Part shown: piece after piece, positions 1 to 9,100 of the stretch
Position numbering within the stretch: the stretch's first letter is position 1
Layout of the letters: every line of letters begins with the position of its first letter
Source of the DNA: Isotricha intestinalis
Lineage: Eukaryota; Ciliophora; Litostomatea; Vestibuliferida; Isotrichidae
NCBI GenBank assembly: GCA_023807065.1
Contig: JAJJLU010004448.1
Span: forward strand, 1-12,937
Length of the DNA: 12,937 nucleotides
Direction: 5' to 3'
Program-made: the position numbers and the translations under genes
Notes under the pieces: generated by a model
The model's input: only the letters and a program-made list of their open reading frames with translations
Told to the model about the DNA's origin: nothing
Databases searched by the model: none

Positions 1-938
1 TGATTCATTAGTTAAAACTCTATTTTTTAAATAATTATTATTATTATATCTTGCAGAAAGAGAAAATTCATTTTCATCATCTTCAAATAAAGAAGCATCT
101 TTACTTAAATATATTTTACTTGAATTATGTGTTGAAATATTGGAATTTTGATTAATTGATTTTGGGAAAGTAGATTGTTGAAATAATTGTGTTTGATTAT
201 TTGGGATTGTCATATAATTATAATTGAAAGGTTTTATTTGTTGTAAAGTATTATTCAAATTATAATTTATCGGAATTGATTCTATAAATTGAGGTCTTTG
301 ATAAAAATATTCATCTGGTTCTGTTATACATTGTTGTTTTTTAATTGAGTTATTACTATTATTTGATATGTTATTTTTATTTATTAAATTATTCATTATA
401 TTTGATTTTATTTTAAATATATTTATTTTATTTATTAATGGAGATTCATCTATATCTGAAATATTTTCAATTGAAGAATTATTTGTTTTTTGTCTTCTAT
501 TTTCTATAAATTTATTTTTACTATCTATTCTTTTTGATTTTATTTCGTTTTTTATATTTAATTCTAATTTTTTCTTTCTTTTCTTTTTTGATTCTTCTCT
601 TAATTTATTATATTTTTTATAATATTGAATTGAATCTTCTTTAACTAAATTCTTATTATTATTCCAAATATCATCAGTGAATAATTGTTCATTACTGTTA
701 TTTTGATTTTGTTTAAGTATATCTGAAGAATTATTAGAATTTAAATTTTTATTTTGTTTGGTTACTTTTTCTATCTCTGAATTTAAACTAAATTAAAATT
801 AAATTATTTATTAATAATTTACGTTTCATATTCTTCTTCAGGACTTGATCCATCTTTTTGATTTTTTGATTTATCTTCCATTTTAAAAATCCTTTCTCCA
901 AAAAATGATTTTTCATTTAATGAATTATTTCCTTCCAT
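1..938 (-). CDS. Unrecognised basic, Asn/Lys/Ser-rich protein, 5' part (two exons; continues past the left edge)
   Basis: Reading leftward, exon 1 is 938-823 and exon 2 is 787-1, joined over a 35-nt GT-AG intron. The spliced frame is open for 301 codons and has no stop at the window edge, so the C-terminus is missing. The ATG at 938 is the first after an in-frame TAA two codons upstream; a second ATG at codon 20 (881) is a possible alternative start. The protein begins MEGNNSLNEKSFFGE, then is rich in N, S, K, I and Q. Residues about 95-140 are strongly basic, with KKKRKKK at 106-112 as a candidate nuclear localisation signal, followed by an acidic and serine-containing stretch (SDIDESP). I see no zinc finger, homeodomain, bZIP leucine heptad or membrane segment. 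The composition would fit a nuclear regulatory or scaffold protein, but that is inference only. It lies 91 bp downstream of TBCD on the same strand. The open spliced frame makes the gene itself likely; the function is unknown. Confidence 0.75.
788..822 (-). other. 35-nt spliceosomal intron in the left-edge gene
   Basis: On the minus strand the sequence after codon 38 plus two bases starts GTAAAT and ends TTTAG at 788. Without removal, exon 1 reaches a TAA at once. With removal, the split codon becomes ACT (Thr) and the frame stays open for a further 262 codons to the window edge. The intron is almost pure A/T and is short even for protists. It is phase 2. Confidence 0.8.
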
Positions 939-1029
939 TATTTATTAGATTTTTTTCTTAATTATTATTAAATAAAAATATCTTATAAAAAATAATTATT
1001 TTTAATAAATATTTTTATAAACAATTTTT

Positions 1030-4000
1030 TTAAATTTTGATATTCAAATACCCCGCTAATTCATTTCTTTTTTCTTTAATTTCAGCAACTCTTAAAGTCC
1101 AATCAGTGTCAGCAATAATAATATTTGCATTATCTAATTTTTCTTCATCTAAACCAATATTTTCAGGTTCATCAATTCCAGATAAGAAAATAAATAATTT
1201 TTCACTTGCTTTTTTTCTAACAACTGGATATTTGTGACACATTAATCTTAATAAACTTCTTAAGCATTTTTCTATTATTTTATATTTATCTTCTTTTTCA
1301 AAGAATAATAAATTATAAAATATATCAATTGAATTTAATATTTTATGAATATTTTTACTTTCATAATTTTCTTTAGTTACATAATTATGTATTTGATTAA
1401 AATATTCTATATAATTATTATGTATAAAAACTTGATTTGACAAAAGATATGATAAAGCACTTTCTAAAGGTTCAATAAATTTATCATCTTTAGCATAATT
1501 TTTAAATATATTTAAAACAACTTGATATATTTTTTCAATTAATGCTTTTTTATTATCTCCTTTTTTCTCAATTGCTTTTTTTAATTCATCAAGAGAAGCT
1601 TTATGAACATCTTCACTAATACAAGCAATAGATCTAATTAAACCTTCTATAAATGAATCACTATATTCATTTAATTCTATTATTGGCATTATTTTAGGAT
1701 AAGCAAATTCAGGTTCAACCCATTTAATACTATATACATTATCATCATCATCAAATTCAATATCTTTAATTATTATATTTTTTAATTCTTCATATTGAGG
1801 AATATATTCTTCTAAACCTATATAATCTCTTAAATCCCAGAAAAATTTTTGAAATGAAATTCCTGCATTTTTTCTTACTAAAGCCATTTTTTCAGCTAAT
1901 TGTTTAATAACACAATTTAAAGATTGGATAATATATTTTTTAAATACATCATATTTTTTATTTTTATATAAAGCAAACATTACTTCTAATATATTTGATA
2001 CTGATGCTATTCTAATATTTGACCCTACATCTCCAATTTTTGGATCCATTTCATAATCATTAAATCCATCTAATATATTTTGAATTTTTATATCTATATC
2101 TTCAAATTTATTTTCCATAAATTTAATTGTTATATAACCTATACTTTCAATTGCTGATTTTCTAGTTAGAGGATCGTTATTATTTGTTTTTTTCTTTTTG
2201 GAATTTTTAAATAAATTTTCCTTTACTAGTTCATAGTGATTTAATATATATTCATTATTAAAATTTACTATTGCACTTGTATAACCTTTTGTAACATGAA
2301 TATTATCATCTGTTACACTTTGATTAACCATTTCTAAAAATATTTTTTCTAATCTATTTTTTACATTTTCATCTTTAGAAAAGTCATTCCCATAAGTTTC
2401 ATTAAATTTTCTTAAAGTTTCACAAGCTTCTTCTTGAATATCATTTTTACTATGTCTAACATTATCAATTAATATATCATGATAATAAATAAAATCTTCA
2501 GCTTGAATAGGTAATTTAACAGCTGAAATTAATCTAATAAATTTATTTACTCCATTCCTCATAATTTCACTTCCTTTTCCTCTATATAATTTAGCATTAT
2601 CTATTTTTTTAATCAACCCAATAATTCCTTTACATAAATCACTATTATCTTTAATTAAATTAATATGATCAATATATTTAATTCCTTCATAAAATTTATC
2701 AAATTCTTTTCTATAATCTGAATCTTCTAAAATTTTTTTTTCCTTAGCAGAAAGTCCATTAAGCATTTGTCTTCTATTAATTCTACTTTTATGATGAAAA
2801 TCCCATAAACCATTAATTCCTAATAATATAGTTCCAATACCAATTAAACTTCCATGTCTAATATGTAAAGAAGGACTAACAGTCATTTTCATTAATTTAG
2901 GTATAATTTCATCAACAAAAATTTGAGGATGAAAAGGAACTAATAAAGCTAAAGTTTCACATGCTAATTCTCTAATTTGTTTTTCAATATGAATTAATCT
3001 ATTAAAAGCTAAATATTCAACAATACTTTTATAATATTCATCATATTGAGCAATAAAAATAGATATATTTAAATAACAATTAGTTCTAATTCCCAAAGTG
3101 AAATAATCAGCTTCAGTTAATATTTCTATTCCATGAGGGAAATTACCTTGTCTTCCAACATTTTCTTGGAATGCAGCAGAAGCTGCTCTTCTACAATTAA
3201 CTTCCTTATCAAATAATATAGTTAAAATAAGTGTTCCTGCTAATCTTTCAATATATCCTTTCATAATATCTGTTGTAAATGATCTTGCAAGTGCCCAAAC
3301 AATATAACAAGCTGCATCTCTCACATTAGAACCAGTACAAAAAGTTCCTTTATTTGTCTCAAATATTAATGCCTTTTCTAAAAATGGAATAAGTTCTTCA
3401 AGACGTTCTGGAAGTATCATTCCTCTTTTACATAATTCCGCTATACAGAGACAAGCTCCATGCCATGCGAACTCATTCTCATCATCAGAGAAGAGGTCAA
3501 AGAGTGAGTGAAAGATGTCCTCTACCATTGATTTAGTGAGCCTCTCACAAATACGACCCACTCCCTTAGCGGCAGACCAACGGACAATGTACTCCTTATC
3601 GGAAAGATGATTTAGGAGGAAGTCTAATATTGATTCTAATGCTGAGGAATTTATTTCATAGTCTAATTCATCTTCTTCTATTTCCATTTGATTATTTTTT
3701 TCTTCAATTTCTTCATTATTTTTTGATAATGCTGTTTTTAATGTTTGGTGATAACGCCAATTTTGAGGACGTGGTTTTAAAAAGACTAAACCTACTCTTT
3801 GGATTAATTTAGTTAGATTTTTACGGAAAATACCACTTGATTCTATTGTTTTTGGAAATTCATATGTGAGAAGTTTTAATATTTTATCTATATATTTTTC
3901 TAAATCTTTTGCTTGGGCATTTTTAAATATTTCAAACAATGAAAGAACCCATCCTAACATTCTAAATATATTATTATTTTCATTTGGATTTAATATTTTT

Positions 4001-4839
4001 TCAAGGGTGAAATTTATATATTCGTCTAAATAATTTTTTTTAATTAAATCAGGACGAATAAGAAATTTACTTAATGAATATGAGGTTATAATTCTTAAAT
4101 TTGTTGATTTTGTTAGTTCTTCTTTAAAATAAGATATTAATTTATTTATTAATTGACCTTCACTATCAATAGTATCTATATCAAAAGGAACCATTGCTAA
4201 AATAGAAGTCCAAAGAATTAAAACATAATTAACATACCAATCATATTGCATATCAAATGGTAATGATATTAAGAAATGAATAACATTTTCAAAAATTGAA
4301 ACTTCAGAAGAAAAGAATTTCGCTATTGGAGCAAAACCTCTTATCTTACAAATTACATATACTAATTCATATATGCATTTTATATAATCAAACATATCCT
4401 TTTTTATTTTTTCATCTTTTTCATTTTTTTCTTTTTTTAAATTTTCTTCTGATTTTAAATAATTATCTATTAATGTTAATGAAGTATTTGTTAATTGAGG
4501 AATTATATTTGGTAATATAGGATCTAATAAACCCGGTTGTTCTTGATAAGTTGAAAGTAACATTATTGTTCTATTTTTATCTTCTTTTAATTTATCTAAA
4601 GATTTAATTGTTTGATTTTCATTTTTTTCAGGATTTAAAACAAATTGACATATTTCATTTATTATTTTTATAATTCCTTCTTTTTCTTTCATAAATGATG
4701 CAAACATTTTATATGTATCTATATTCATTTCAGTTTCTTCATTTTCAGTATTTTCATTTTTTTCTCCTCCTAATTTTGAGAAATACTCCTTATTTTTTTC
4801 TAACATTCCCATATGAGTATTTTCAAGAAAATAATCCAT
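1030..4839 (-). CDS. TBCD: Tubulin-folding cofactor D (TBCD), HEAT-repeat tubulin chaperone
   Basis: The protein has 1,269 residues; family members are usually near 1,200. TBCD acts in the cytosol with cofactors C and E and the small GTPase Arl2 to assemble, and also take apart, alpha/beta-tubulin dimers (family knowledge). The sequence shows an all-helical HEAT/ARM-like protein throughout. The family's most conserved block starts at residue 418 (VRWSAAKGVGRI), continues with AWHGACLCIAELCKRG, and ends with GSNVRDAACYIVWALAR at 503-519. The C-terminal cofactor-D domain is visible at about 980-1100 (AEKMALVRKNAG at 982, KWVEPEFAYPKI at 1039). The N-terminal 50 residues and about 128-145 are Lys/Glu-rich linkers. 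The first ATG gives a sensible N-terminus, and the frame has no introns. It is divergent from the channel gene. Codons around residues 406-470 are GC-richer than the rest (see the island entry). The identity is secure. Confidence 0.95.
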   Translation of the reverse strand: MDYFLENTHMGMLEKNKEYFSKLGGEKNENTENEETEMNIDTYKMFASFMKEKEGIIKIINEICQFVLNPEKNENQTIKSLDKLKEDKNRTIMLLSTYQEQPGLLDPILPNIIPQLTNTSLTLIDNYLKSEENLKKEKNEKDEKIKKDMFDYIKCIYELVYVICKIRGFAPIAKFFSSEVSIFENVIHFLISLPFDMQYDWYVNYVLILWTSILAMVPFDIDTIDSEGQLINKLISYFKEELTKSTNLRIITSYSLSKFLIRPDLIKKNYLDEYINFTLEKILNPNENNNIFRMLGWVLSLFEIFKNAQAKDLEKYIDKILKLLTYEFPKTIESSGIFRKNLTKLIQRVGLVFLKPRPQNWRYHQTLKTALSKNNEEIEEKNNQMEIEEDELDYEINSSALESILDFLLNHLSDKEYIVRWSAAKGVGRICERLTKSMVEDIFHSLFDLFSDDENEFAWHGACLCIAELCKRGMILPERLEELIPFLEKALIFETNKGTFCTGSNVRDAACYIVWALARSFTTDIMKGYIERLAGTLILTILFDKEVNCRRAASAAFQENVGRQGNFPHGIEILTEADYFTLGIRTNCYLNISIFIAQYDEYYKSIVEYLAFNRLIHIEKQIRELACETLALLVPFHPQIFVDEIIPKLMKMTVSPSLHIRHGSLIGIGTILLGINGLWDFHHKSRINRRQMLNGLSAKEKKILEDSDYRKEFDKFYEGIKYIDHINLIKDNSDLCKGIIGLIKKIDNAKLYRGKGSEIMRNGVNKFIRLISAVKLPIQAEDFIYYHDILIDNVRHSKNDIQEEACETLRKFNETYGNDFSKDENVKNRLEKIFLEMVNQSVTDDNIHVTKGYTSAIVNFNNEYILNHYELVKENLFKNSKKKKTNNNDPLTRKSAIESIGYITIKFMENKFEDIDIKIQNILDGFNDYEMDPKIGDVGSNIRIASVSNILEVMFALYKNKKYDVFKKYIIQSLNCVIKQLAEKMALVRKNAGISFQKFFWDLRDYIGLEEYIPQYEELKNIIIKDIEFDDDDNVYSIKWVEPEFAYPKIMPIIELNEYSDSFIEGLIRSIACISEDVHKASLDELKKAIEKKGDNKKALIEKIYQVVLNIFKNYAKDDKFIEPLESALSYLLSNQVFIHNNYIEYFNQIHNYVTKENYESKNIHKILNSIDIFYNLLFFEKEDKYKIIEKCLRSLLRLMCHKYPVVRKKASEKLFIFLSGIDEPENIGLDEEKLDNANIIIADTDWTLRVAEIKEKRNELAGYLNIKI
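3431..3625 (-). other. GC-rich codon island inside TBCD
   Basis: Lines 3421-3600 hold 81 G/C in 180 bases (45 percent; the middle 60 bases reach 52 percent), whereas flanking TBCD sequence is near 20-25 percent. The minus-strand codons change here to GTC, GCC, AAG, GAG, TAC, GAC, CTC and CGT, which are rare elsewhere in the window. The protein stays in frame and family-like (residues about 406-470), so this is a change in synonymous codon use and not an insertion. Confidence 0.8.
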
Positions 4840-4915
4840 TTTAAATTTATTTAATATAAAATTTAAATTTTTTTTAGTTTAAATATATTTTGATAAAATA
4901 ATATTATGAATTTGA

Positions 4916-5122
4916 AATGTTCCTAATTTTTCTTCTATTGATAATTCATAAAGAAATAATTAAAATTAATCATCCTGATAAAGAGGAAAATTCTAATAAA
5001 ATTGAAAAGTAAAAATGTTTTTAATTTCTTATAGATAAAAAAAATTTGATAATTAATTAATTTATTATTTTTAAGTTTTAGATAAAGCAGAAGAAATTAA
5101 AATTGGGTTAAACATATTTTAA
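4916..5122 (+). pseudogene. Possible decayed J-domain (DnaJ-like) relic
   Basis: Three plus-strand frames read in order resemble a J-domain. NVPNFSSIDNS at 4916-4948 resembles the region before helix II. After a shift, KEIIKINHPDKEENSNKIEK at 4950-5009 contains the diagnostic HPDK at 4971-4982. DKAEEIKIG at 5081-5107 resembles the helix III segment (usually KINKAYEVL). A GT at 5009 and AG ends at 5034 or 5081 could mark an old intron, but no splice choice gives an open frame. The region has frame changes and stops, so I read it as a relic, not a working gene. HPDK is short and the DNA is low in complexity, so chance resemblance is possible. Confidence 0.38.
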
Positions 5123-5370
5123 ATAAAAATATGTGATTATTGTATATATCAAATTAACAAACATATTTAATATATTTTATGAAATTATATTATTATTAAA
5201 AATGAGAAACACAAAATAAATTTATTGAAAATTTGAAAAATTTAATTTATACAAATTAGACATCTCACATAGAAAAATTAAGTGATAGGATATTAATTTT
5301 TTATTCATATGATAAATTATTAAAATTTATATGAAAAAGATAATTTTGAACTTCAATTATCTATAAAAGA

Positions 5371-5637
5371 ACATTTAACTATATTATTTATACTAATGAT
5401 GAAGATAAATAAATATATTGGAAAGATCAGTGTCAAATTAAACGAACTTTTCTAGGAGATATTAATTATGTTTATGAAATGATTGAAATAAAAGAAAAAG
5501 AATAAATTTCAATGTCAAGAAATAAAAGAATAAAAATATGATATAAAATTATTAAAATAAATTTGAATGAATTACAAATATTTATTTTCAAAATATAGGA
5601 ATTTATTAAATTAAATAAAAATGAATTTACCATTTAA
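5371..5637 (+). pseudogene. Degenerate coding-like stretch of unknown family
   Basis: One plus-strand frame (first codon at 5371) reads as protein-like text broken by TAA at 5410 and 5503, TGA at 5539, TAG at 5596 and TAA at 5635. The best part is 30 open codons at 5413-5502, with W, D, C, G and R residues not expected from random A/T sequence (for example KRTFLGDINYVYEM). It may be the downstream part of the same dead gene as the HPDK relic, since both lie on the plus strand, but no family is recognisable here. Confidence 0.3.
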
Positions 5638-5700
5638 TTCATAAAATTTTTGAAAAAAAATCATTGTAAAGTTTTTAATTTTTTCAATTTAATCCATTTT

Positions 5701-6096
5701 TTAAAATTTATTTAATAACACAATAATAAATATAATAAAAATATTATATCAGATATTTTTTTGAGTAAATTTAAGAAATTATTGATATTAATTAGATGAT
5801 AATAAAAGTATTTCATTAGGACCAACAATTTTTGATAAAAAATTCATTTGTTGAATATATCTTTAATTATTTCTGATTCTTAATATAATCTTCTCCTCTA
5901 ATATTAATTGCTTTCAAAGTATATAATTTAAATTCTTAAATTTTTCTATGTTTTTTATAGATAATGATATAATAAATATCAAAAATTCTTCTCCAATTAC
6001 TTAATTAAAGTAATCTTCTTTTGATAAATTAATAATCTCTTTTATTATATTTTTCAAAAATAAATATTATTGAATTTTTAAGGGGTTTAAATAAAA
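5701..6096 (-). pseudogene. Weak minus-strand coding-like stretch of unknown family
   Basis: A single minus-strand frame from about 6096 down to 5701 gives protein-like runs such as KEIINLSKEDYFN and, after one TAA, VIGEEFLIFIISLSIKNIEK, then MNFLSKIVGPNEILLLSSN around 5840-5770. It is interrupted by about eight stops, mostly TAA. The stop density is only a little below what random DNA of this composition would give, so this is a tentative relic. No ATG-initiated ORF of useful length exists. Confidence 0.2.
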
Positions 6097-6132
6097 TAAA
6101 AATTTTAAATAAAAAATATTTTAATAAATATA

Positions 6133-9100
6133 ATGGAAGATGATGATGAAAGTTCAATAATCAACAATCCAAAAATGGATAATCAAAACAATACACAAAT
6201 TCAAAAATTATTAATAAGTATTAAAAACCATCCTTTAACAATGTTATTAAATTTAATATTAACAATAGCATGTACAATAATATATATTTTAACAACATAT
6301 AAACCAAATTTAATATTAAGAAACAAAGAAGCATTTTTTTCATTTAATTTTTCAAGTCGATGTTATTTTTTCTTAGATTTCTTAACAGATATTTTAGTAG
6401 GAGCTATTGATTTTTCTATAAAATATTTTTCTATATTTTGTATAGAAATAATAGGAGTTTTTCCTTATTTTTGTGCAAGAATTCCAGTAGGAATGAAAGA
6501 AGATTTAATTAATAATACTCATATGATTACAAGTTCATTAATTTGTGTTAGATTATTTACAATATTAAATTATAGTCAATTTATTAAAAGTGATGTTAAT
6601 AGAGAATTATTTAATATAATGGTAAGTATAATTTGTTTATTAATAACATCATCTATTATAATTAATGTAATTGAAAATACTCAAGCTATAGGAAAATATT
6701 GGTTATTTGTTGAAAGAGATTGTTTTGATTCATATAATTGTAATGGTACAAATGATACTTTTCATTCTTCTTTTTTCTTTGTTATGACTACTGTTGCTAT
6801 TATTGGTTATTATTCTACTATAAATTCTGTTTTAGGAAGAATTATAATAATAGTATTAATTGTCTTAAGTGTTATTGAAATTCCTGCTTTAAGTTCAAAT
6901 TTAATGATTCAATTAAGTTCTAAAAGTATTTACGCTAGAACTGCTTATAAAATGTTAGATAATGTTCAATTTATATTAATCAGCGGAAATATATCTAATG
7001 GTTCTATTGTTGTTTTATTACAAGAATATTTTCACCCTGATCATGGAGAAGATGAAAGACATGCTTTAATTTTATTACCTCAAAGACCTGATACTAATAT
7101 GAAAAGTTTATTACAAGAATATCCTAATAAATTATTTTATTTTGAAGGAGATCCTTTAAAATTAAATGATTTACAAAGATGTCAATTTAGAAATGCCAGT
7201 ATGATAATGTTATTATGTAATAAACAAACTGATGATTCTGCTGCTGAAGATTCTAAAACTATTATTCAAGCTATGGCGATTAAAAAGTATTTTTCTATGG
7301 ATGAAGAAAATAAAAAAAAAGATAGTTTTGGAAGTTATTCTGGAACACTTAATAATTTATATAGAACAACTAGAACAATTGCTATTGATCAAACTAATGG
7401 AAAACAAACTGAAGAATTTCCTATTTTAAATAGTAATATTAATTCAAATTCAATTGATAGTGAAAATGATAAAAATAATAATGGAACTAATAATAATATT
7501 ATTGGAAATAATAATAATAACAATAACAATAATAATAACAAAAATAATAATAATAATAATAATAACAACAATAATAATAATAATGATAATAATTGTTCTA
7601 GTTTAATTATTCAATTACTTAGACCTGAAAGTGAACATCATTTTGCACTTTCAATATCAAAAAATAATACAACCGATCAAATAGTTTGTATAGATGAATT
7701 AAAATTAAGTTTATTAGCAAAGAGTTGCCTTTGTAGAGGAATAATAGCATTAATATCGAATTTAATAATAACAAATAATTTTGAAGAAGGAATAGAAAAA
7801 CAATTAGGAAATATGAAATGGATAGAAGAATATAAACATGGTAAAGATTATGAAATATATAAAATCCCATTAGAATATTTAAGAGGATATAAATTTTCAG
7901 TTATAGCAGAGAAAATATATAATGAGAAAAAAACAATATTATTTGGATTAAACATTGAAAATAAATCAGATAATTCAAATATAGTGTTATTATCACCTAT
8001 GGATTTTATAGTTCCAGTGAAAAGAGATATAAATGTTTTTGGATATTTATTAGCAAAAGACCAAAATGATGCAGATGGAGTAACAATATGGGAAAAGACT
8101 CAAAAAAGAATGGAAATAACAAAATTAAATAATAACGAATTTAATCCAAATAATAGAAGATTAAAAAGAAATAATGTAGAATTAGAAGATGGTGAATTGG
8201 AATTGGAAAATAATTTAAAAAGTGATATTTATTCAACTGATGCATTATCCTTAGCAAAAATATGTTATATAACAACAGAACATATAGCAAAAACAAGTGT
8301 AACAATAGATTCAATAGATAAAATGTTAATAGCAAAAGGACATATAATAATATGTGGAGTATGTCAAAATTTAATAGATTTTATTAAGCCTTTAAGAGCA
8401 AAAAGTTTACCTAAAAGTTTAGTTCCAACAATAGTAATATTAAGTAAAGAACTACCTGATGATAAAGTTTGGAATACAATAGCATTTTTTGAACAAATAT
8501 ATTTAGTTCAAGGTGATTCTATGAAAAGAGCAGATTTAAAAAGAGCAGGAATTAAAAGTGCTAAAAGAGTTGTTATTTTAGCTCCTGGAATTAATGAAAT
8601 TAGTCAATTTACTTTAAATAAGAAATTAAAAAATTTAAAAGTTAATAGAGATGATGATGAAAATAATGATATATCTAATGCTATGTCTGCTAGGAAATTA
8701 ACAAGAGAAGAAGAAGATTTATTAGATGCTAAAACAATATTTAAATATAATATGATTAGTAAAATTAATAAAGATATATTTTGTGTTATTGAACTCATTA
8801 ATCCTAATAATGTTTCTTTTTTAAATAATAGAACAAGGAAAAATAATGATGAATATTGTTTTATTAGAGCTGGATTAAACATCGATGCTACTGCGTCTTT
8901 TGCAGCAGGAGAAGTTTATTATTCAAGTATAATGGATAATGTTATTACACAAGCTTATTATAATCCTTCTTTATTATCTGTTTTAAAGAAATTAATTGTT
9001 GGTGAAGAACAAACTAATTTAAAAAATAAAAATATATTAAATAGATATTCTAATATTACTAGTGGTAATTTATATTTAATTGATATGCCTATGGCTATAT

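Larger units (their letters stand above)
4840..6132. other. Divergent intergenic region between TBCD and the channel gene
   Basis: These 1,293 bp separate the start codons of two divergently read genes and must hold both promoters, though no specific promoter element can be recognised in such AT-rich DNA. I see no tRNA or other RNA gene and no intact ORF. Instead there are short open stretches interrupted by TAA, TAG or TGA and by frame changes, entered separately as possible gene relics. Confidence 0.7.

Noticed and set aside
95..540. bZIP or homeodomain in the left-edge protein (NRRQK near residues 135-139)
   Set aside because: NRRQK resembles the end of a homeodomain recognition helix, but the WF-x-N core, earlier helices and any leucine heptad are absent.
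368..622. 84-codon plus-strand ORF rich in Phe, Leu and Ile
   Set aside because: It is antisense to the lysine- and asparagine-rich exon 2 of the left-edge gene; AAA and AAT codons read backwards as TTT and ATT give a false membrane-like protein.
4840..6132. tRNA, CRISPR or transposon ends in the long intergenic region
   Set aside because: No cloverleaf-like GC stems, no regularly spaced repeats and no terminal inverted repeats with a transposase are visible; apparent palindromes are ordinary A/T runs.
7389..7571. Minus-strand ORF with long leucine runs
   Set aside because: It is the reverse reading of the AAT/AAC tract of the channel gene (ATT and GTT shifted to TTA), with no independent support.
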